From assembly GCF_040372805.1 (NCBI RefSeq), contig NZ_BAABWJ010000011.1, forward strand, positions 1 through 64,000: a DNA stretch of 64,000 nucleotides, given 5' to 3'. The notes under the pieces were generated by a model that saw only the letters and a list, made by a program, of their open reading frames with translations, ran no database searches and was not told the DNA's origin. A program made the position numbers and the translations under genes. This DNA comes from Pseudoteredinibacter isoporae_A. Its GTDB lineage: Bacteria; Pseudomonadota; Gammaproteobacteria; Pseudomonadales; Cellvibrionaceae. Below, one piece after another: positions 17,797-29,160 of the stretch (positions are counted from its first letter, which is position 1; every line of letters starts with the position of its first letter).

Positions 17797-17834
17797 AAAA
17801 AAAGCCCCGCGAGCTGAGCTGGCGGGGCTTTTTT
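17797..17834. terminator. Bidirectional rho-independent terminator
   Basis: The stem aaaaaaagccccgc / gcggggctttttt has A runs on the left and T runs on the right. It can therefore serve both the phosphopantetheinyl transferase gene (+) and the EF-G gene (-), which converge here. Confidence 0.9.
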
Positions 17835-17852
17835 AGGCGTTGAAAGCGCTAA

Positions 17853-19940
<2,088 letters not shown>

Positions 19941-19989
19941 TTCTGTTTCTCGAGTTAAACCAAGTCCAATTCCAAAAAAATAGCGCGCA

Positions 19990-20018
19990 ATTATACGGAG
20001 TCTTGCGCCCTTATTGAA
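19990..20018 (-). promoter_or_regulatory. Predicted sigma70 promoter of the EF-G gene
   Basis: On the minus strand a perfect TATAAT (19990-19995) lies 17 bp after TTCAAT (20013-20018). This is about 50 bp before the EF-G start codon. Confidence 0.6.
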
Positions 20019-20060
20019 CCTAAATTAAAAGAAATATGGTGATTTTTTGCTCGCCGATAT

Positions 20061-20092
20061 AAAAAAGCCATCCCCAGAGGGGGATGGCTTTG
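20061..20092 (-). terminator. Rho-independent terminator of the receptor operon
   Basis: Read on the minus strand, an 11-bp stem (aagccatcccc / ggggatggctt) is followed by TTTTTT. It closes the sigma-FecR-receptor operon 45 bp after the receptor stop codon. Confidence 0.85.
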
Positions 20093-20136
20093 ATTGATTG
20101 CCGCGTATTTTGCCGCTTTGATGACGGCGGGTGGGC

Positions 20137-23103
20137 TTAGAAGTCGTAGGTAACGCCGAGATAGTAATAAGCGCCATTGAAGCCAAATGGGGCTGAGCGA
20201 CGAGAGTAAGTAAACACTCCTTTGCTGTCGACGATCAGATTTCCACCAGGGCCATCTTCAATTGCCCCACTTCTTGAGTTGCCAATCTGGTTTTCATCCG
20301 GCGTAACATCAAAGATGTTGTTGCCGCCGAAGTTGATGCCAAAGCCGTTGTCGAAGTTATAGGCGACGCGCAGATCCGTGAGAATCTCGGCGCCATAGGT
20401 CTGGCGACCACCGTCTTCGATGGTGTATTCACCAAATCGGTTGAACGAGAGATTCATCGTCCAGTTGTCATTGGTGTAAAGGCCGCTCACGCTGATGCGG
20501 TCTTTGGGTTGCCATTCCTCGATGATGGAGATGTCTTGAGAGCTGAATACCTGGTCGGTGCTCAGGGCTGACAGTCCGCTGTTGGCCGGTGTGAACAGGC
20601 TGGTGACATCGGTCTTGGTGTAATTGGCTGCCATAGTGATGTCGAGATTACCGCCACCGAGTTCGATGCCTTCATAAGAAGCGACGATATCGACACCTTT
20701 GGTTTCGGTGTCAGCGCCGTTCAGGAAGAACTGCGCCTGAGAGGCGCCTGCGCTGTTCAGTGCGGCATCCAGCTCATCGTTCAGGCCAAGTCCGAGACCG
20801 CGGCTGATGACGATGCGATCATCGATTTGCACTTGATAGAAGTCGATGGTGACGTTGAGTTGATCGCTCAGGTCGGCCACGATGCCGAAGCTCAGGTTTA
20901 GAGACTCTTCTTCTTTCAGGGCGGGGATGCCGATGGCTTGGGCGACAGCGCTGTCGTTGCGAAAGGTGCCGCGTTCAGCGGCAACCAGATTGCCGTTAGC
21001 GTCCGTCACAAACTGGGTGCTGACGTTATTAAAGTACAGCTGTTGCATGGAGGGTGCGCGGAAACCGGTGCTGGCTGCGGCGCGCAAACGTACCGTGTCG
21101 CTGGCAGCGAAGCTGCCCGCCAGTTTGTAGTTGACGGTGTTGCCGAAGCCGTCGTAGTCATCGTAACGCATGGCGGCGCTGATCATGAGGTCGTCGGTAA
21201 CTTGGTATTCGCCATCCAGATACAGGGAATTCACATCGCGCTCTTCATCAACAGCGGATTGTGGACCGATGCCAGGGAAGCCCTGGATACCGCCACTGCG
21301 GTCGCTGCTGTATAAGCTCATGCCGTTTTGGGTGTCGTAGTCACGGTAGGCGTACTCCTCTCCAGGAATCACCTTGTAGCTGTCCTTGCGAATTGCGGCA
21401 CCGGCAGCCAGAGCCAGATCGCCATAAGATTGAGTGAAGTCTACGTTGAAGGTGTCGAGACCCAGCTCCAATCCGTAAGCGCGGGCGCTGCGTGGCACGC
21501 TGCCGCGAATGTCGGCATCGCTCATGTCGGTACTGTTGAGCAGGTGGTTCGCAAACGAAGAGTTCAGTGAGTTGCTGGTGGTGTAGTCGATGGTGTTTTC
21601 ACCGGTGGTGTAAGACACATCCAGAGTGGCGCCGCTGTCGAATTCCATGCGGTAGCCGATGTTCACCGAGATGTCTTCGATCTCGCTGTTGATTTTTGGC
21701 AGGAAGCCGGCTGGGATGGTGGCGTCGCCATCGGCCAGTGGGGCGTTGCCTCCATTGTTGGCATTGTGGCGGAAGAACGCTGCGGACTCATTGTCCCGGT
21801 TTGAATAAGTTGCGAAGCCGTAGAGCTCGCCTGATCCAATTTCAACACCCGCGTTCAGGGTGAGGGCGGTTTGCTCGGACTCGGCATCACCAATACGGAA
21901 CGTTTGACGAGGTGCGGTGATTTCTCGTGGGTCGCCTGCTTCGAGAATGCCATTGCCATCGGTATCCACGCAGCCGCTGAACTGGCAGGAGCCATGCAGA
22001 CCGGCGCGATTGGTGTGCTCGCGATCCCGCAGGTTACCTGAAATGTTCAGGTAGCCATCATCACCCAGGGTGAAGCCCTTGGAGAAGTCGATGTTGGTGG
22101 TGTTGCCGTCGCCTTCCGAGTATTCACCATTGGAAATGCCGATGTGGCCGGCTTCATTGTCATCTTTCAGTACGATGTTAATAACGCCTGCAATGGCGTC
22201 GGAGCCGTACTGGGCGGCTGCGCCATCGCGCAGTACTTCAATGCGCTGAATCGAAGCGGCGGGAATTGCGTTCATGTCAACGCCAGCGGTACCTCGGCCA
22301 ACGGAGGTGTTGATGTGAATCAGGGAAGCTTGGTGGCGACGCTTGCCGTTCACCAGAACCAGTGTTTGATCTGGGCCTAAGCCTCGCAGGGTAGCTGGGC
22401 GCAGTGCATCGGTTCCGTCGGAAATCGATGAGCTGGGAAAGTTGAAGGACGGGGCGAGTGCTTGCAGCATTCTGCCCACCTCAGTTTGGCCGCTGTTGGA
22501 CAGGGCGTCTGCGCTCAGGGTGTCGACGGGAACCGGCAAGTCGCCTGCTGAGCGGCCGGCCTGGCGGCTACCCAGTACGGTCACTTCTTCAATTTCCAGG
22601 GTGCTATCTTGGGCAATACTTGGGGCGGCGGTCGCGCTGATTGCGCTGGCGACGGCGGCCGCAAGTAGGGTTTTATTATTTTTCATTGTATCTGCTCTCT
22701 CCGTTTGGCTTTGTATATCAATACTCAGCTGTCCGGATTTGCCGATGCGCGCTACCAGTCCACTGCCGTGAAGCAGCTTGTGTATACCGTGTCGAAGACT
22801 GTGGCGTCCTCGCAAGGTATTGGCCTTGTAGGGTTTGGTTGCCTGGAAGGAAAACACAATGGTGATGTCTGCCTGGCGTCCAAATTCCGTCAGGGCGCGA
22901 TCGGCGCGCTGCGCAGGTATATTAAAAGAGTGGAGCTTGTCCATCTCTGTGTGCTTACTTCCCGCACTGGGATTGGCCAGCAAAAGCAGGGCAATCATGC
23001 AGGTGGTGAGCGTTTTGCGCAGCCGTCCGTCAGCCTCGCTTGAAGCTGACAGTTGGCTCAGGAATTTCCGCCATAGAAATTTGCAGGTGTGTAAGAAACC
23101 CAT
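20137..23103 (-). CDS. TonB-dependent receptor with STN domain and internal signal peptide
   Basis: A 988-residue outer-membrane transporter. Residues 31-49 are a first signal-peptide-like helix. Residues 56-133 form an STN (secretin/TonB short N-terminal) signalling domain starting FNIPAQRADRALTEFGRQADI. At residue 140 a second complete signal peptide begins (MKNNKTLLAAAVASAISATA), followed by a TonB box (IEEVTVLGSR), the plug (ATLRGLGPDQTLVLVNGKRR, RIEVLRDGAAAQYGSDAIAG) and the beta barrel, ending in Phe. An ATG at 22686 with GGAGAG about 10 bp upstream could start a normal receptor without the STN domain. The gene follows fecR by 18 bp. FecA-like signalling to the adjacent sigma factor is inferred; the substrate is unknown. 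Confidence 0.88.
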   Translation of the reverse strand: MGFLHTCKFLWRKFLSQLSASSEADGRLRKTLTTCMIALLLLANPSAGSKHTEMDKLHSFNIPAQRADRALTEFGRQADITIVFSFQATKPYKANTLRGRHSLRHGIHKLLHGSGLVARIGKSGQLSIDIQSQTERADTMKNNKTLLAAAVASAISATAAPSIAQDSTLEIEEVTVLGSRQAGRSAGDLPVPVDTLSADALSNSGQTEVGRMLQALAPSFNFPSSSISDGTDALRPATLRGLGPDQTLVLVNGKRRHQASLIHINTSVGRGTAGVDMNAIPAASIQRIEVLRDGAAAQYGSDAIAGVINIVLKDDNEAGHIGISNGEYSEGDGNTTNIDFSKGFTLGDDGYLNISGNLRDREHTNRAGLHGSCQFSGCVDTDGNGILEAGDPREITAPRQTFRIGDAESEQTALTLNAGVEIGSGELYGFATYSNRDNESAAFFRHNANNGGNAPLADGDATIPAGFLPKINSEIEDISVNIGYRMEFDSGATLDVSYTTGENTIDYTTSNSLNSSFANHLLNSTDMSDADIRGSVPRSARAYGLELGLDTFNVDFTQSYGDLALAAGAAIRKDSYKVIPGEEYAYRDYDTQNGMSLYSSDRSGGIQGFPGIGPQSAVDEERDVNSLYLDGEYQVTDDLMISAAMRYDDYDGFGNTVNYKLAGSFAASDTVRLRAAASTGFRAPSMQQLYFNNVSTQFVTDANGNLVAAERGTFRNDSAVAQAIGIPALKEEESLNLSFGIVADLSDQLNVTIDFYQVQIDDRIVISRGLGLGLNDELDAALNSAGASQAQFFLNGADTETKGVDIVASYEGIELGGGNLDITMAANYTKTDVTSLFTPANSGLSALSTDQVFSSQDISIIEEWQPKDRISVSGLYTNDNWTMNLSFNRFGEYTIEDGGRQTYGAEILTDLRVAYNFDNGFGINFGGNNIFDVTPDENQIGNSRSGAIEDGPGGNLIVDSKGVFTYSRRSAPFGFNGAYYYLGVTYDF

Positions 23104-23121
23104 TGTGATGGTGGTCTGGGT

Positions 23122-24129
23122 CTAAGGTTGGCGAAGATGAATGGATTGCTCGCGGCGTTCGGCCACAATGCCGAAGCTTTCCTCTAGGGCGTTGAGCAGT
23201 TTGTCTGTGTCGTTGGTTTTGAAAAAGCCGGCGATCTGCAATGCCTGGATGTCGTCATCCATTGTGAACGACAGTTCCGAGTAGCGCTCTACTTCGCTCA
23301 TGGCCTGGCGCAAAGGGGCACCATCAAAAACAATAAAGCCCCGCTGCCAGGCGAGTTCGCCATCAATAGTCTCGCTTTCAATGGGGGTGACCGAGCTGAT
23401 TTTCTGCTCGCTAGAGGCGACTTTCTGTCCGGCGCTCAGGTAGGTGGTGACGGGCGTTGGCAGCGTGTTGCGACTGTCGCTCGCCAGCCTTGCGGTTTGT
23501 GGGCCTTGCAGGGACACTTTGCCTTCGGTGACCAGCAGTTCCATTTCTTTCTGATTTGAAAGCTGTATGTTGAACGCGGTGCCAATGGCGGTGATGGTGT
23601 TGTCGCCGGCTTCGACAATAAAGGGGCGGCGCTTATCGTGTGCTACGGTGAAGTGTGCTTCTCCTTGTTCCAGGTATACCCGGCGTTCGCCCAAGTCAAA
23701 ATCGATTCGCAGTCGACTGTTGGTGTTCAGGTGGATTGTCGAGCCATCATTCAGTTTGTATTGGCTGTGTTCGCCAATGGCGGTTGTGAACGTAGCCTGC
23801 TGCAGGAGGTTGTTGTTCACCCACAGAAGGCTCAGGCCAATGGCCAGTGCCGCGAGGCAGGCGGCCGCCGCAACAGGAAAGGCAAGTGCTGTTCGTTTTG
23901 CCGGGGCTTCTTCGAGTGGGAACATGGCTGATAGTTCGCTGAGCATGCTCATGGAGTCCCACAGGGCCGCCATCTCAAACAGGCTTCGTCGGTGGTTGGG
24001 GTTTGCGTGAACCCACTGGTGCATGGCCTGCTGTTCTTCGTCGCTCAGGCCGCGGTCGACCTTGGCGAGCCATTCGCTGGCCTGGTCCAGGCAGTCTTCA
24101 GTGGGGGTTAGCTGGCTTACTTTGCTCAT
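23122..24129 (-). CDS. FecR-family anti-sigma regulator
   Basis: A 335-residue membrane-spanning regulator. Residues 10-45 match the DUF4880 N-terminal domain (ASEWLAKVDRGLSDEEQQAMHQWV). One transmembrane helix is at about 84-106 (PVAAAACLAALAIGLSLLWV). The FecR domain follows (TTAIGEHSQYKLNDGSTIHLNTNSRL). The C-terminus (residues about 265-330) is an STN-like receptor-contact domain. In this family FecR senses the loaded receptor and releases or activates the ECF sigma factor. It overlaps the sigma gene by 4 bp (ATGA). Confidence 0.92.
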   Translation of the reverse strand: MSKVSQLTPTEDCLDQASEWLAKVDRGLSDEEQQAMHQWVHANPNHRRSLFEMAALWDSMSMLSELSAMFPLEEAPAKRTALAFPVAAAACLAALAIGLSLLWVNNNLLQQATFTTAIGEHSQYKLNDGSTIHLNTNSRLRIDFDLGERRVYLEQGEAHFTVAHDKRRPFIVEAGDNTITAIGTAFNIQLSNQKEMELLVTEGKVSLQGPQTARLASDSRNTLPTPVTTYLSAGQKVASSEQKISSVTPIESETIDGELAWQRGFIVFDGAPLRQAMSEVERYSELSFTMDDDIQALQIAGFFKTNDTDKLLNALEESFGIVAERREQSIHLRQP

Positions 24130-24695
24130 TTGTTCGTGCGGCTTGTTCTGAGTGTGGGGTTCTCGGCCTTAGCGTCGTGGCTGTGACCTTGTTCTATGTT
24201 CTTTATATAGCTGAAGCAGCTGCGCATGCCTTTGGCAATGTGCTTCTCAACCGTGCTTTCGCTCAATTGCAGATACTCGGCGATTTCTTTCTGGCTCAGT
24301 CCATATACCTTTTTTAGCACAAAGGCTTTGCGGCAGCTGTCCGGCAGTTGCTCAACGGCGCGGCAGAACTGCAAAAAGCGCTCTTTTGACTCAAACTCCT
24401 GCTCGGCGCTGGGCGATAGTAGATGGACAGTTGGCTCGTCCAAATCCTCCAGATGCTCGCTTCGGCTATTGTCCCAGCGTTGCAAGTGGTTGATGGCAAG
24501 TCGCTGAACGGTACGCAGCATGTAGGTCTTGGGGTACTCGATTTCCTGTTTGAGCTCGGCTTCATAACAGCGCACGAAGGTGTCCTGGACAATGTCGTCA
24601 ATGTCCTGAGGTTTGACCAGGTGGCGAATCCGGTTGGCGAGTTTCTGCCGATAGCTCTGAAACACCTGACTGATGCGGTTGGGGGGTTGGCTCAT
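24126..24695 (-). CDS. FecI-like ECF sigma-70 factor
   Basis: A 189-residue sigma factor with region 2 (DIDDIVQDTFVRCYEAEL, residues about 32-49) and region 4 (LPDSCRKAFVLKKVYGLSQKEIA, a helix-turn-helix near 116-150). The pattern is that of the iron-starvation (FecI) ECF group. Together with FecR and the STN receptor it forms a complete cell-surface signalling unit that should switch on transcription of its own receptor operon. It is the first gene of the operon, divergent from rpsJ. Confidence 0.92.
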   Translation of the reverse strand: MSQPPNRISQVFQSYRQKLANRIRHLVKPQDIDDIVQDTFVRCYEAELKQEIEYPKTYMLRTVQRLAINHLQRWDNSRSEHLEDLDEPTVHLLSPSAEQEFESKERFLQFCRAVEQLPDSCRKAFVLKKVYGLSQKEIAEYLQLSESTVEKHIAKGMRSCFSYIKNIEQGHSHDAKAENPTLRTSRTNK

Positions 24696-24846
24696 GTGCT
24701 TTCGCTTATTATTAGTCGCCCGGCAGTCTAACAGGTTTTGTGGTGTGAGGCGCTATTTGGCGGTCCGCCTCGGTTTCTCTGTAAGCCCGGTTTGGGGGGT
24801 GTATAGGAGCATTGGAGGGGTTGGTTAATTTTTTTACAAATAGGCC

Positions 24847-24875
24847 TTGACCGAACCCGTAGAGGTCTATAGAAT
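24847..24875 (+). promoter_or_regulatory. Sigma70 promoter of the S10 operon
   Basis: TTGACC (24847-24852) and TAGAAT (24870-24875) are separated by 17 bp, close to the consensus. This is about 75 bp before rpsJ. The leader would be about 70 nt, shorter than the L4-controlled leader of E. coli, and I see no clear counterpart of that attenuator. Confidence 0.7.
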
Positions 24876-24950
24876 TCCGCTTCCATTTTTCAGGGTCGTC
24901 AGGCTTTGAGAAGTGGGTAAATTTATTAACGATTTTGGAGTTTGGTTCAG

Positions 24951-25262
24951 ATGCAGAATCAACGAATTCGAATCCGCCTTAAGGCTTTCGACCACAAGCT
25001 CATCGACGCTTCTACTGAGGAGATTGTTGAGACGGCAAAGCGTACTGGCGCACAAGTTCGGGGTCCGATTCCGCTGCCGACTCGTAAGGAGCGTTTCACT
25101 GTATTGATTTCTCCGCATGTTAACAAAGATGCGCGTGATCAATATGAGATTCGTACACATAAGCGTTTGTTGGATATTGTTCAACCGACTGAAAAGACTG
25201 TTGATGCACTTATGAAGCTAGATCTAGCTGCTGGTGTTGAGGTTCAAATTAGTCTCGGTTAA
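24951..25262 (+). CDS. rpsJ: 30S ribosomal protein S10
   Basis: A 103-residue S10 beginning MQNQRIRIRLKAFD, the usual length and start of the family. Besides its place in the 30S head, it is NusE in transcription antitermination. First gene of the S10 operon; a TTGGAG site precedes the ATG. A GTG three codons upstream is less likely. No tuf, fusA, rpsG or rpsL gene precedes it, unlike the common arrangement. Confidence 0.97.
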   Translation: MQNQRIRIRLKAFDHKLIDASTEEIVETAKRTGAQVRGPIPLPTRKERFTVLISPHVNKDARDQYEIRTHKRLLDIVQPTEKTVDALMKLDLAAGVEVQISLG

Positions 25263-25369
25263 TTATTTAATAATGCCGAAATCCTAGGCCTCAATGCCTA
25301 GGTATGTGTAACGCTCTGAGATGGGCGGCCATAGCGGGTAAAAGCCCCGTACACTGAGAGGTTAGCAAA

Positions 25370-26014
25370 ATGACGATTGGTCTAGTCGGCCGCAAAAGCG
25401 GTATGACTCGCATTTTTACTGAAGATGGTGTTTCCATCCCTGTTTCTGTGATTGAGGTTGAACCCAATCGCATCACCCAGGTTAAGAACGTGGAAACCGA
25501 CGGTTACAACGCTGTACAAGTAACCGTAGGGTCTCGTCGTGCCTCCCGTGTCGCTAAGTCTGCTGCAGGTCACTTCGCTAAAGCTAATGCTGAAGCGGGT
25601 CGTGGTTTGTGGGAGCTTCGCAACGACAACGAAGAAGCTTTCGAAGTTGGTGGTCAAATCACCGTTGAGACTTTCGAAGCTGGTCAAAAAATCGATGTTA
25701 CCGGTACCTCTAAAGGTAAAGGCTTTCAAGGTGGCGTTAAGCGTTGGAATTTCCATATGCAAGATGCTACTCACGGTAACTCAATTTCCCACCGTGCTCC
25801 TGGCTCTATCGGTCAATGTCAGACCCCAGGACGTGTGTTCAAAGGCAAGAAGATGGCAGGTCACATGGGTTCTGAGCAGGTAACTGTTCAAAATCTGGAA
25901 GTGGTTCGCATCGATGCTGAGCGCAATCTGCTGTTAGTTAAGGGTGCTGTACCAGGTGCTCCAGGTGGTGACGTGATCGTACGTCCTGCTGTGAAACTGC
26001 AGAGCAACGGTTAA
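25370..26014 (+). CDS. rplC: 50S ribosomal protein L3
   Basis: A 214-residue L3 (MTIGLVGRKSGMTRIF), a primary 23S rRNA-binding protein near the peptidyl transferase centre. The central KGKGFQGGVKRWNF segment with DATHGNSISHR is diagnostic. The gap of 107 bp after rpsJ contains a short hairpin (cctaggc / gcctagg, 25283-25302). Confidence 0.97.
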   Translation: MTIGLVGRKSGMTRIFTEDGVSIPVSVIEVEPNRITQVKNVETDGYNAVQVTVGSRRASRVAKSAAGHFAKANAEAGRGLWELRNDNEEAFEVGGQITVETFEAGQKIDVTGTSKGKGFQGGVKRWNFHMQDATHGNSISHRAPGSIGQCQTPGRVFKGKKMAGHMGSEQVTVQNLEVVRIDAERNLLLVKGAVPGAPGGDVIVRPAVKLQSNG

Positions 26015-26034
26015 GGCTTCCTAGGGGGATGACC

Positions 26035-26649
26035 ATGGAATTAAATATTGCAACACCTGAAGGCGCTAAGGGTACAGTTTCTGTATCTGAAGTGGCTTTC
26101 GGTCGTGAATTTAATCAAGACCTGGTGCACCAGGCGGTAGTGGCCTTTATGGCTGGTGCTCGTCAGGGTACTAAGGCCCAGAAAAACCGTTCTGCGGTTT
26201 CTGGTGGTGGCGCCAAACCTTGGCGTCAAAAGGGCACAGGTCGTGCACGTGCTGGTACCAGCCGTAGCCCAATCTGGCGCTCTGGTGGTGTTACATTTGC
26301 TGCTCAGCCTCGTAATCACGAGCAAAAGCTGAACAAGAAAATGTACCGCGCTGCGATGCGCTGCATCTTGTCTGAGTTGAACCGTCAAGATCGTCTGGTA
26401 GTTGTTGAGTCTTTCGCTGTTGAAGCGCCTAAGACGAAAGAGCTGGTAGGTAAGATGAAGCAGTTCGACTTAACTGAAGCGTTGATCATTACTGAAGACA
26501 TCGATACTAACTTGTACTTGGCGTCACGCAACCTGCACAAGGTTGACGTTCGCGATGCGCAAGCGATCGATCCAGTAGCTTTGATCCGCTTTGACAAAGT
26601 TGTGGTAACTGTTGCTGCACTGAAAAAGCTTGAGGAGACATTGGGATGA
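26035..26649 (+). CDS. rplD: 50S ribosomal protein L4
   Basis: A 204-residue L4 beginning MELNIATPEGAKG, with the long internal loop (GGGAKPWRQKGTGRARAG) that lines the exit tunnel. The ATG at 26035 is chosen because AGGGGG ends 6 bp before it; the ATG at 26029 would touch that site. In E. coli L4 also represses this operon. It overlaps rplW by 4 bp. Confidence 0.96.
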   Translation: MELNIATPEGAKGTVSVSEVAFGREFNQDLVHQAVVAFMAGARQGTKAQKNRSAVSGGGAKPWRQKGTGRARAGTSRSPIWRSGGVTFAAQPRNHEQKLNKKMYRAAMRCILSELNRQDRLVVVESFAVEAPKTKELVGKMKQFDLTEALIITEDIDTNLYLASRNLHKVDVRDAQAIDPVALIRFDKVVVTVAALKKLEETLG

Positions 26650-26942
26650 ACCAGGAACGCATTTATAAAGTGCTGCTAGGTCCAGTGATTTCTGAAAAAG
26701 CGGCATTGGCTGGCGAAGCTACCAATCAGGTAGTTTTTAAAGTGACTACGGATGCCACTAAAGCTGAAATCAAAGCGGCAATTGAGCAGCTGTTTGAAGT
26801 TAAAGTTGAAGGTGTACGTGTTTTGAACGTTAAGGGCAAAACCAAGCGTACCCGTCACGGTATGGGCAAGCGTAGCGATTGGAAAAAAGCTTACGTTCGC
26901 CTCGAGCAAGGTCAAGACATTGACTTTGCAGTAGCAGAGTAA
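26646..26942 (+). CDS. rplW: 50S ribosomal protein L23
   Basis: A 98-residue L23 (MNQERIYKVLLGPVISEKA) of the usual length. It sits at the tunnel exit, where trigger factor and SRP dock. ATGA overlap with rplD indicates translational coupling. Confidence 0.97.
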   Translation: MNQERIYKVLLGPVISEKAALAGEATNQVVFKVTTDATKAEIKAAIEQLFEVKVEGVRVLNVKGKTKRTRHGMGKRSDWKKAYVRLEQGQDIDFAVAE

Positions 26943-26955
26943 GGGAGACGTTGAG

Positions 26956-27783
26956 ATGGCTATTGTAAAACGTAAGCCTACTTCTCCAGGTCGTCGTCAC
27001 GTAGTTAGTGTCGTCAATCCTGAGCTGCACAAAGGTGCTCCTTACGCGCCTCTGCTAGAGAAGAAGTCTAAGTCTGGTGGTCGCAACAATAACGGTCGTA
27101 TTACGACTCGTCATATTGGTGGTGGCCACAAGCAGCACTATCGTTTGATCGATTTCAAGCGCAACAAAGATGGCATTCCTGCCAAAGTTGAGCGTCTGGA
27201 ATACGATCCAAACCGCAGCGCTAATATCGCTCTGGTTTGTTATGCCGACGGTGAGCGCCGTTACATTATCGCTCCTAAAGGCATAAGTGCTGGTGCAGAA
27301 ATCGTGTCTGGTGACGCGGCGCCAATCAAGCCTGGTAACACATTGCCACTGCGTAACATTCCAGTGGGTAGTGTTGTTCACTGCATCGAGTTGAAGCCTG
27401 GTAAAGGTGCTCAAATCGCTCGTTCTGCAGGTACCTCGGCTCAGCTGGTTGCTCGTGACGGTGCTTATGCAACCCTGCGTCTGCGCAGCGGTGAAATGCG
27501 TAAGGTTCTGTCTGAGTGTCGCGCTACCTTGGGTGAAGTGTCTAACAGTGAGCACAGCTTGCGCTCTCTGGGTAAGGCAGGTGCTTCTCGCTGGCGTGGT
27601 GTTCGTCCTACCGTTCGCGGTGTGGCGATGAACCCAGTTGATCACCCACACGGTGGTGGTGAAGGTCGTACTTCTGGCGGTCGTCATCCGGTGTCACCTT
27701 GGGGTACGCCTACTAAGGGTTATAAGACCCGTAAGAACAAGCGTACCGATAAGATGATTGTACGCCGTCGCGGCAAGAAATAA
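26956..27783 (+). CDS. rplB: 50S ribosomal protein L2
   Basis: A 275-residue L2 (MAIVKRKPTSPGRRHVV), with the conserved GVAMNPVDHPHGGGEGRT stretch, including the histidine linked to peptidyl transferase function. Full family length. Confidence 0.98.
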   Translation: MAIVKRKPTSPGRRHVVSVVNPELHKGAPYAPLLEKKSKSGGRNNNGRITTRHIGGGHKQHYRLIDFKRNKDGIPAKVERLEYDPNRSANIALVCYADGERRYIIAPKGISAGAEIVSGDAAPIKPGNTLPLRNIPVGSVVHCIELKPGKGAQIARSAGTSAQLVARDGAYATLRLRSGEMRKVLSECRATLGEVSNSEHSLRSLGKAGASRWRGVRPTVRGVAMNPVDHPHGGGEGRTSGGRHPVSPWGTPTKGYKTRKNKRTDKMIVRRRGKK

Positions 27784-27821
27784 TTACTTGTCTAAGTAAG
27801 TAGCTGAAAGAGGAAAGAACA

Positions 27822-28100
27822 GTGCCACGTTCACTGAAAAAAGGTCCTTTCATCGATCTTCACTTGATTAAGAAGGTCGAAACAGCGATCGAAAAAAATG
27901 ATCGGCGTCCAATTAAAACCTGGTCTCGCCGTTCAATGATCATGCCGGAAATGGTTGGTTTGACCATCGCTGTGCATAACGGTCGTCAGCATGTGCCCGT
28001 TCTTGTTAATGAAGAGATGGTTGGTCACAAGCTGGGCGAATTCGCTGCGAGCCGCACTTATCGCGGTCACATCGCAGACAAGAAAGCTAAGAAGCGCTAA
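27822..28100 (+). CDS. rpsS: 30S ribosomal protein S19
   Basis: A 92-residue S19 (PRSLKKGPFIDLHLIKKVE) with a GTG start preceded by AGAGGA. It binds 16S rRNA together with S13 in the 30S head. Confidence 0.97.
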   Translation: MPRSLKKGPFIDLHLIKKVETAIEKNDRRPIKTWSRRSMIMPEMVGLTIAVHNGRQHVPVLVNEEMVGHKLGEFAASRTYRGHIADKKAKKR

Positions 28101-28112
28101 GAGGTAATGACG

Positions 28113-28445
28113 ATGGAAGTAGCAGCAAAATTGCGCGGTGCTCGTTTGTCGGCTCAGAAAGCGCGTCTGGTTGCTAATCAGATTCGTGGTAAACACGTTG
28201 AAGAAGCATTAGACATTCTGGCTTTTAGCCCAAAGAAAGGCGCCGAAATTATTAAGAAAGTGCTTGAGTCTGCTATCGCAAACGCTGAGCACAACGAAGG
28301 TGCGGATGTTGATGAGCTACGCGTTTCTACAATTTTTGTAGACGAAGGCTTAACAATGAAGCGTATCAAGCCACGTGCGAAAGGTCGTGCAGATCGCATT
28401 TTAAAGCGTTCTTGTCACATCACCGTTAAAGTCGCCGACAGTTAA
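28113..28445 (+). CDS. rplV: 50S ribosomal protein L22
   Basis: A 110-residue L22 (MEVAAKLRGARLSAQKARLV) whose beta-hairpin lines the exit tunnel. The second ATG at 28113 is chosen because GAGGT lies 7 bp upstream and the resulting length is the family standard; the ATG at 28107 is too close to the ribosome site. Confidence 0.96.
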   Translation: MEVAAKLRGARLSAQKARLVANQIRGKHVEEALDILAFSPKKGAEIIKKVLESAIANAEHNEGADVDELRVSTIFVDEGLTMKRIKPRAKGRADRILKRSCHITVKVADS

Positions 28446-28458
28446 GAGAACAGACGTT

Positions 28459-29148
28459 ATGGGTCAGAAAGTACATCCGACAGGTATTCGTCTGGGCATC
28501 GTTAAGAAGCACACCTCTACTTGGTATGCTGGCAGCGATGAGTATGCAGACAAGCTGAATACCGACTTGAAAGTACGTGCGTACATTCAAAAAGAATTGG
28601 CAAACGCATCTGTTAGCCGTGTAGACATCGAGCGCCCTGCTAATACAGCTCGCATTACCATTCACACTGCCCGTCCAGGCATCGTGATCGGTAAGAAAGG
28701 TGAAGACGTTGAAAAACTTCGCGCCGCTGTAAGCAAAGAGATGGGTGTTCCTGTCCACATCAACATTGAAGAGATTCGCAAGCCTGATCTGGATGCGACT
28801 CTGGTAGCCCAGGGTGTTGCACAGCAGCTGGAGCGTCGTGTTATGTTCCGCCGCGCTATGAAGCGCGCTGTACAAAACGCTATGCGCCAGGGTGCTGAAG
28901 GTATCAAGATTCAGGTTGGTGGTCGTCTTGGTGGTGCTGAGATCGCTCGTAGCGAGTGGTATCGTGAAGGTCGTGTACCTCTACACACTTTACGTGCCGA
29001 CATCGACTACGCAACTGCTGAAGCGGCCACAACTTACGGCATCATTGGTGTCAAAGTTTGGATCTTCAAAGGTGAAGTGATTGGTGATATGGAAGAAGCG
29101 CAAGCTGAAGCCAAGAAGCCTGCACCAAAGAAGAAAAATTCTAAGTAA
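28459..29148 (+). CDS. rpsC: 30S ribosomal protein S3
   Basis: A 229-residue S3 (MGQKVHPTGIRLGIVKKH) with the KH domain motif VIGKKGEDVEKL and a lysine-rich tail. It forms part of the mRNA entry site. Confidence 0.98.
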   Translation: MGQKVHPTGIRLGIVKKHTSTWYAGSDEYADKLNTDLKVRAYIQKELANASVSRVDIERPANTARITIHTARPGIVIGKKGEDVEKLRAAVSKEMGVPVHINIEEIRKPDLDATLVAQGVAQQLERRVMFRRAMKRAVQNAMRQGAEGIKIQVGGRLGGAEIARSEWYREGRVPLHTLRADIDYATAEAATTYGIIGVKVWIFKGEVIGDMEEAQAEAKKPAPKKKNSK

Positions 29149-29160
29149 GGGGTACGCCAC

